This document shows positions 58,401 to 64,000 of a DNA stretch of 64,000 bases, piece after piece. The position numbers were made by a program, and so were the translations under genes. Position 1 is the stretch's first letter; each line of letters starts with the position of its first letter. This stretch comes from Gnetum montanum. Taxonomy: Eukaryota > Streptophyta > Gnetopsida > Gnetales > Gnetaceae. The notes beneath the pieces were generated by a model that made no database searches, was not told the origin of the DNA, and saw only the letters and a program-made list of their open reading frames with translations. The stretch is from contig MNCI01035799.1 of assembly GCA_015680685.1 (NCBI GenBank), positions 37,157 through 101,156 on the forward strand. Reading direction: 5' to 3'.

Positions 58401-58870
58401 GGTGGATAAAGGATGGTGACTACATTTTTCTATGTCATGTTTTTATGGTATCGCCTTGGAGCTACGCTGCCCTTAGGCCTTACATGACCCTAATTATGAT
58501 GTAGAGTAGCCTTACCATGATGCAACATGGTCCAACAAGCCATCATAATGGTTGCAACCCCCCTTAGGATCATAAAAATGTACTTATTTATTTAAATTAT
58601 ATTTTAAAAATTTAAACATATTTGTATGTTTTGTTAAGTTTTTTAAATACAACTAGATAGTTGGCTCTTGTGGCCAATAAAATAAGGGCTAAGGATTATG
58701 TGTGACAAAAATAAGGTCTTCAAACATATAATAGCAATTGTTCTTCAAAATTTCTTCATATAGTTATAGTCTATACTATTATACACAATGCATGGGATTC
58801 ATTGCCTCTCAATGATGTTATACTCATTCTTCTTTGTATTCTTCAAGGAGACAAATATCTCTATTATACC
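55461..58870. other. AT-rich DNA, no gene seen
   Basis: No domain or structural element recognised. 58150-58430 is locally purine-rich with overlapping open frames on the minus strand (88 and 71 codons) that look like composition artefacts. Confidence 0.35.
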
Positions 58871-58879
58871 CAATTTTTT

Positions 58880-59720
58880 GGTACTTCATTACCCTAGGAA
58901 GGTACAAGTGTGACATTGTTAAGCTTTCTTCAACACTAGGTCTTCATGCTCCTACATCCAAAAAGCATGATAATACTAAAGCTAACTCCAACATTAATAT
59001 TAGCTTCACTAGAAAATACATCATAATCACCATTTCTAGCATTATTTTGAACTCTAGAAAGGTTCCAATGCTTAGTCCTAACTATTCTCATGATGGTGGG
59101 CATCAATTCCAACATAGATAGTGGCTTTAGGAGGTTGAAATAAGGGTAAAAAATTCCATGGATACTCTAGTGACACTGAAGCTAGCATCAACATTAGTGC
59201 TAAACATCACTAATTAGAAAACATTTGATATTTCACTCCTTAGCATCATCGCAAGTCCTAATAACCTTTTAATACTTAGCCTTAACCATCCTCATGATGG
59301 CAAGCATCAATTATAGCACTAACAATGGCCCTAAGATGTTGAAACATGGGTCAAAAGTCCCACTAACACTCTAGTGACACTGCCATTAGCATCAACAATA
59401 TTTCCTAGTATTATTAATAGAAAGACTCTCAAAAACACCATTTCCAATAGCATTTTGAGATTTGATAAGCTTTTAGCAATTGATCCAAACCATGTCGTAG
59501 AAGATAAGCATTAGTCTTGGTACTTTCAGCAACATTCAAAGGGTTAAAACAACATGTTTTATCTAGGTGACAACCAAGTGATGTTGTTATCAATGTCACC
59601 TAACGTTAGCATTATTCACATCTCCAACCCTAAAAATATGTCTTCAAAGTATAATTTAAACTTTGTGAGACCTCTAATGACTAGTCCACATCCTACAACA
59701 AAAAACATCAATTTTGGTAA
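58880..59720 (+). repeat. ~200-bp degenerate tandem array, array 3
   Basis: The anchor CTCATGATGG.AAGCATCAATT occurs at 59087 and 59291, with a degraded third near 59489. A second anchor, ACTCTAGTGACACTG..GCTAGCATCAACA, occurs at 59164 and 59368, degraded near 59562 and (CTAAAGCTAACTCC) about 58976. Period about 200 bp, four partial copies. Confidence 0.6.
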
Positions 59721-61731
59721 TTCTAGAGATCTTAAAAGGCTTGAATCAATAAATTTTTCATAGGAGATGTCCAACTAACACTAACATCAATGTTAACATT
59801 ACCAACCAATGTCACCCCATGTCACCTATAGCACATGCACATGCAGATCTAAAGGCTTTTACAATATGTCACATTACCACATCACCTATAGTATATGCAC
59901 CTACAAACACACTAACTCTCTGATCACATCATGTTGCATCACCACATCACTACATCACATTCAAAACATGTAGAGATAGACATGCTAACTCTCATGATGT
60001 CTCACTACATCACCTTCAGCATGTGACTTGAAATTTTTAAAACTAAAGTTTGAGTTGTCATTTTTAGATCCTGTAAATTTTTGGTAATCCTAAGCCTATA
60101 AATACTGAGATTAAACACTCAACACATGTTGATTTTTTGGATTCTAAAGTAACTTTTCAAATTTCAAGAGAAGCTTATAGCACCTACGTCAAGGCCACCT
60201 ACACCATCATGTGCTCCTTGGCTACCTTCAACATCTCATATAAACACACCCCATATGGACACTAACATCAACATCACCTACTTAGTATTAACATCAATGG
60301 AATCACTGTTAATTTCATTAGGACCAACATCCGCATCAACATCACCCAACATCAACATCATCTTTGAGATAGCATCCAATAATAACAAGACGTTGTTCAA
60401 CCCTACTACAACCTGTAAGGTATTAATATCTTCTATTTTGGCCTTATTCAAAGCTTCAAATCAAGTGAAAATCATTTATTTTTAGATCATCTATTTTTCA
60501 TCTATCATATTGTATTATGAATTTTCATTTGGCCCTCCATGTGAGGCATAACTAATTATCATTAAGAATAACGTGTTATTTGATCTTTTAGGTCCTAAAA
60601 ACCCATCCCTATATAAATTTCTTTCCTTATATTAGTTCTTATACTTGTTTAGTATCATATTTTATGTTATTTTAAATCATATTAAAATCATATATTTATT
60701 ATCTCTTATCATCATCTCCTATCATTTCTAGACTATAAATGGCAAGTTAAGTGCATATTCGATTGGAGGGATGTGTACCTTCATTTTTTTATTTTCAATT
60801 TATTGAGGATTATATCATTCCAAAGATCATTTACAACCATGAAGTACATATCCAAATGTTTAATTCATGGTAGTGTTCTTGTAAGATTATGAGAGAACAA
60901 TTTTTCAAGAACAATCTCAAATGTCAAACTTGACATCAATGTTGCTAGGTTGTGGTCTTTCCATAATGATAGAAAATTTTCTTTTTCTATTTTCTATGAA
61001 GATTACTACAAACTTTTATAGAAAGGATCATCCATTAATAATGGTCATCACATTGTTTACCTATCCCAAAGGAATAGTAATTGATTAATTAGCATGCTCT
61101 AGCTTCATGTTAGGTTTCGGGCCTCATATATTTCTTGAAAGATAGGATTTACATCTGAACCTAAACCTACTAGATCTTTACATACTAGATTTGCTACAAT
61201 CTACAAATAAATTAAGGAGATACCCAATTTTATTCTCTTCTTTAAAAGAGCTTCAACTTTGATCTAATCTGTTACAACATGTATGAGTATGACAGCTTTA
61301 ATATTGGGAATTTGAGCTACAATAATTGTTACTTTGTTATGGCATTAGAAGGTATTGGTGTAAGGAATTGAGTTTTACTCTACAAATTCTATGTTAATTT
61401 AGGTCATTTGGTAGTTCTACTAGCTCCCTTAATAGGGATGAAAACCACCTTGAAGAAGGAACATTTCATACGCTTACACTCTGAGCTACTAGTATTATCA
61501 TTCACCTAAGTATGAACAATGCAAATGAGATTCTTTTGTTGTGGCTATGGTGGCAACTCTCCTTGCATAGTGGCAATGGCATAGGTGGGAGAGGAGCATG
61601 CGAGTGATGTAAAGCATAAGAGGATTGATGAAAGGCATAGGAAGATGATTCAACACATGGTGTTGTGGATCTATGATATTTAAAACCATAGAAGTAATAA
61701 GCAAGATCATAAGTAACTGGAAGAAACATGT
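59721..61731. other. AT-rich DNA, no gene seen
   Basis: 59800-60400 is rich in loosely repeated CATCAACATCACC and CACATCACC phrases and may be a decayed extension of array 3. Nothing recognisable after 60480. Confidence 0.35.
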
Positions 61732-62543
61732 TGATGAACCACAATATCGCATCCGCGATATCAAAGCCTTCCACGAGATATCAGACATTCAATATCAGGA
61801 CCTACCTCGTTGCCTATAAATAAGAGGTGGGTGCACTTGATTTGGCAATAGATTAGTTAGACCCTTACCCAAACTCTTGCCTTTACTCCCTCTCAGAGTT
61901 AGAATAATTTCTATGTGCCCGTAGTAGGAATCATAAAGTGAACAAATCTTTATTCGAGCATTGTGTACCTAAGCACACCTTGTGTACGGAAATAAAGATG
62001 AACTTTGTGATAAACCATGCAACATTTAGAATAGATTAATTAATTTTAATTACTATTACTTAATGCTTTTCTTAGTTAATTAATGTTCTCACTCTCACCC
62101 TACAACTCCCCTAAGTAAGCACACCCAGTACGACCACTTCAAGCATGTGTGGAACACTTGGTAACCCAGTAACAATTAGCATTTGGTAATCCTAGTAATG
62201 TTTCACTAGTTCAGGATGTGTACAGCAAGTGAGAATGGATGCTGGTGTTAGGACTAGTTAAAGCATAGTTGAGTAGTTAAATTAAATTAGTTACTTAGTT
62301 ATCTCTCTCTCCTCCCTTTATAGCACCATGACATAAAAGCATAAAAGACTATAAAAATCATGTACCTCAAGTTTACTTAACCATACAATCGTGCTATACA
62401 AGTAAGCCTAGAAAGACAATGATTGACTAACCCATCCTTATTTCACAAAGGTGCATAAGCACTTAGTCCTTGGAATTCAACCAGATCATGCGTGGATGCT
62501 CGTATTCATATGGTTGAGTGTAGGGATACCTCGAAACTCATCA
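61732..62543 (+). repeat. 5' LTR of Gyp3
   Basis: It begins TGATGAACCA and ends GAAACTCATCA. ATATCG motifs at 61742-61796, TATAAATA at 61815-61822, AATAAA at 61991-61996 (176 bp later). Its second half is the version shared with GypA (3250-3650). Confidence 0.85.
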
Positions 62544-62544
62544 T

Positions 62545-62562
62545 TGGCACCGTTGCCTTGGA
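62545..62562 (+). other. Gyp3 primer binding site (Asp-tRNA)
   Basis: TGGCACCGTTGCCTTGGA has three mismatches to the Asp-tRNA complement and starts one base after the LTR. Confidence 0.8.
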
Positions 62563-62681
62563 CTTTGTTGTTTGTGTGCTAATTAGAACTTAGGAAATCT
62601 TCACATCGTTGGCACGAACCCTTAGGGTTGGTTATCTTACAAATAGTGAAATGAAGATTATTGCACACTGAATAGACAATT

Positions 62682-64000
62682 ATGTCTGCCTCTTCTTACA
62701 AGAGTGTTTCACCACCTAGGTCCAATTCAGGGAACAATTGGAGGTGTAGTACACATGATAATCTGCCAGTCCCTCAACAATTTCACGTGGTATACGTTCA
62801 TCCCAATGAGTATATACAAAACTTTACCTTTATCCTCCACCAAGATGAACAACTGTGTTGGTGTGATTTAGAAGGTAACATAGTGTTACCTCTCGATCAC
62901 TCAATCCTCGACATGCTCCTTTGTGATCTCACACAAATTAGTACGCAACACTTATAGGTAGAGTACGTTGTGCATGATCATGACTCAAGAGAGTATCAAC
63001 CCATGGAGGCACAACATCAAAGGGATTTACAATAGGAGAGATGCCATGAATCCATGAAAGGTAAGCTTTCTCAGAATGTCCCGTATGTCATAAGTAAAAG
63101 GGAGGGTGGTGAACCTACCTCAGGAAGCCTCCCACACAATGATGTTCCTCCCATTGACTTCAGTCAAGGGGTTGTATATCAGAATCTTCACTCAACTATC
63201 CATAACCTGGATTTTGGTACCGATAGACACAACGAGTCTAAAAAAGAAACATGAACATAACAAAGATAAAAATTCTAATTGTAACCATGATTGAGGTCAC
63301 GACCACTGAAGACAAGAAAGCAGGCACCATCATGGTGATGGTCCTCCTTCTTCTTTACCTTCATCATCTCCTTCACCCTCTCCTTCAGGATCTAGATGCA
63401 GTCATAAAGGAAAAGACCATGAGGATAAAGGTAGCCAAGGTGGGAGTCATACAAGAAACAGTCAAGAAAGGGGATGAGGGCATTCTAGAGAATCACAGCA
63501 TAGAAGAAGGTAAAGTAGGGAACAACATAGGCATCATAGACACCACAAATGGGATGATCATGATGAACCCCTACTCACTACTTGAAGTATGCTAAACATA
63601 ACTGAGGTTGTTAGGGTTCCAAAAAGGCATCAAAAAGATAGTAGGATCAAGATATTAGACATGAATAATATCCCATGATTTGAAGGGGGATACAATGCTG
63701 ATCCTCAAAATCATCTACAAGCATTTCATCATGCATGTGCCTTACAAAACATAAAAAATTAATGGCAAAAACTAAATTTGTTTTCATAGACACTAGTCAA
63801 AGAAATGGAGAGCTAGTACTGGTGCTTAGAACCAAAATCCATTCATCGGTGGAGTACCATGTTAGAATTTTTCAACGATAAGTACCAAACGTACTCCTGA
63901 GTGTCCAACCTATGAAAGCAAATCCAAGGGTGGAAACAAGAAGGACATGAACCCTTGGATGCTACCATGGGCCAATATTATGCATTGTTACATCATTTTC
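62682..64000 (+). pseudogene. Gyp3 gag (incomplete at window end)
   Basis: The candidate ATG at 62682 is 139 bp after the LTR and opens 91 codons to 62957. A disordered Ser/Pro-, His/Arg- and Gly-rich segment follows (63340-63560; PSSSPSPSPSGS, many HRR/HHR). The capsid domain starts near 63645 (KILDMNNIP, FEGGYNADPQNHLQAFHHAC) and continues to the window end (IHRWSTMLEFFNDKYQTYS, KQIQGWKQEGHEPLD). It is clearly related to Gyp1 gag (KLDLNNFPKFLGG, HQHLQAFYDAC, WSTMVEVFNKKY). Several in-frame stops are present (for example in NIP-stop-FEGG). Confidence 0.8.

Larger units (their letters stand above)
61732..64000 (+). mobile_element. Gyp3: 5' part of a third Athila-like Gypsy element
   Basis: It has a 5' LTR, an Asp-tRNA-type PBS and gag in the same order and spacing as Gyp1. 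It is truncated by the window end within gag, so its ORF2 or pol content is unknown. Confidence 0.85.

Noticed and set aside
61498-61788. 96- and 90-codon minus-strand ORFs running into the Gyp3 LTR
   Set aside because: They overlap each other in different frames and end in the U3 motif cluster; no protein family resemblance.

Overview
This window looks like nuclear DNA of a seed plant with a large, transposon-packed genome. It is AT-rich. Almost every stretch that can be identified belongs to an LTR retrotransposon of a plant lineage: SIRE/Tork-like Copia, Athila-like Gypsy, Tat/Ogre-like Gypsy with two RNase H domains, and chromovirus Gypsy. The only non-transposon gene I recognise is a broken COBRA-like (COBL7-11 type) gene, a family restricted to plants. 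I see no intact protein-coding gene, rRNA or tRNA gene. The species cannot be named from the sequence.

Layout. 1-3650: 3' part of an Athila-like Gypsy element (GypA, +), with a protease remnant and a 3' LTR. 3673-4330: Copia reverse transcriptase relic (+). 4336-8029: mostly unassigned, with one 193-codon unrecognised ORF and a SINE-like repeat. 8344-15063: a non-autonomous Copia element (CopX, -) inside an older chromovirus-type LTR. 15116-21840: mostly unassigned AT-rich DNA with dispersed repeats. 21845-24071: two Tat LTRs head to head.

23226-52940: one decayed giant Tat/Ogre-like element (+). It is interrupted by a Copia element (CopY, 25459-30154, -, target-site duplication ATAAC) and by an Athila-like element (Gyp1, 31760-40381, +, target-site duplication ATGAT/ATGAC). 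It also contains two arrays of a roughly 193-bp repeat and the COBL pseudogene. Its pol (RT, RNase H, second RNase H, integrase) lies at 47.3-50.45 kb and its 3' LTR ends at 52940. 52960-55460: chromovirus integrase and LTRs. 58880-59720: a roughly 200-bp tandem array. 61732-64000: 5' LTR, primer binding site and gag of a third Athila-like element (Gyp3, +), cut by the window end.

Most unusual signal. Two unrelated non-autonomous elements, Copia CopX and Gypsy Gyp1, have the same plan: gag, then a second ORF resembling the plant 'putative plant transposon protein' domain (Pfam Transposase_32-like), and no pol. In both, a cluster of the short motif that fills the element's own LTR recurs just upstream of that second ORF, which suggests a duplicated internal regulatory region. 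In Gyp1 this ORF is about 920 codons with a long coiled-coil tail. It is broken by many point stops (TAG the commonest) but by only one obvious frameshift.
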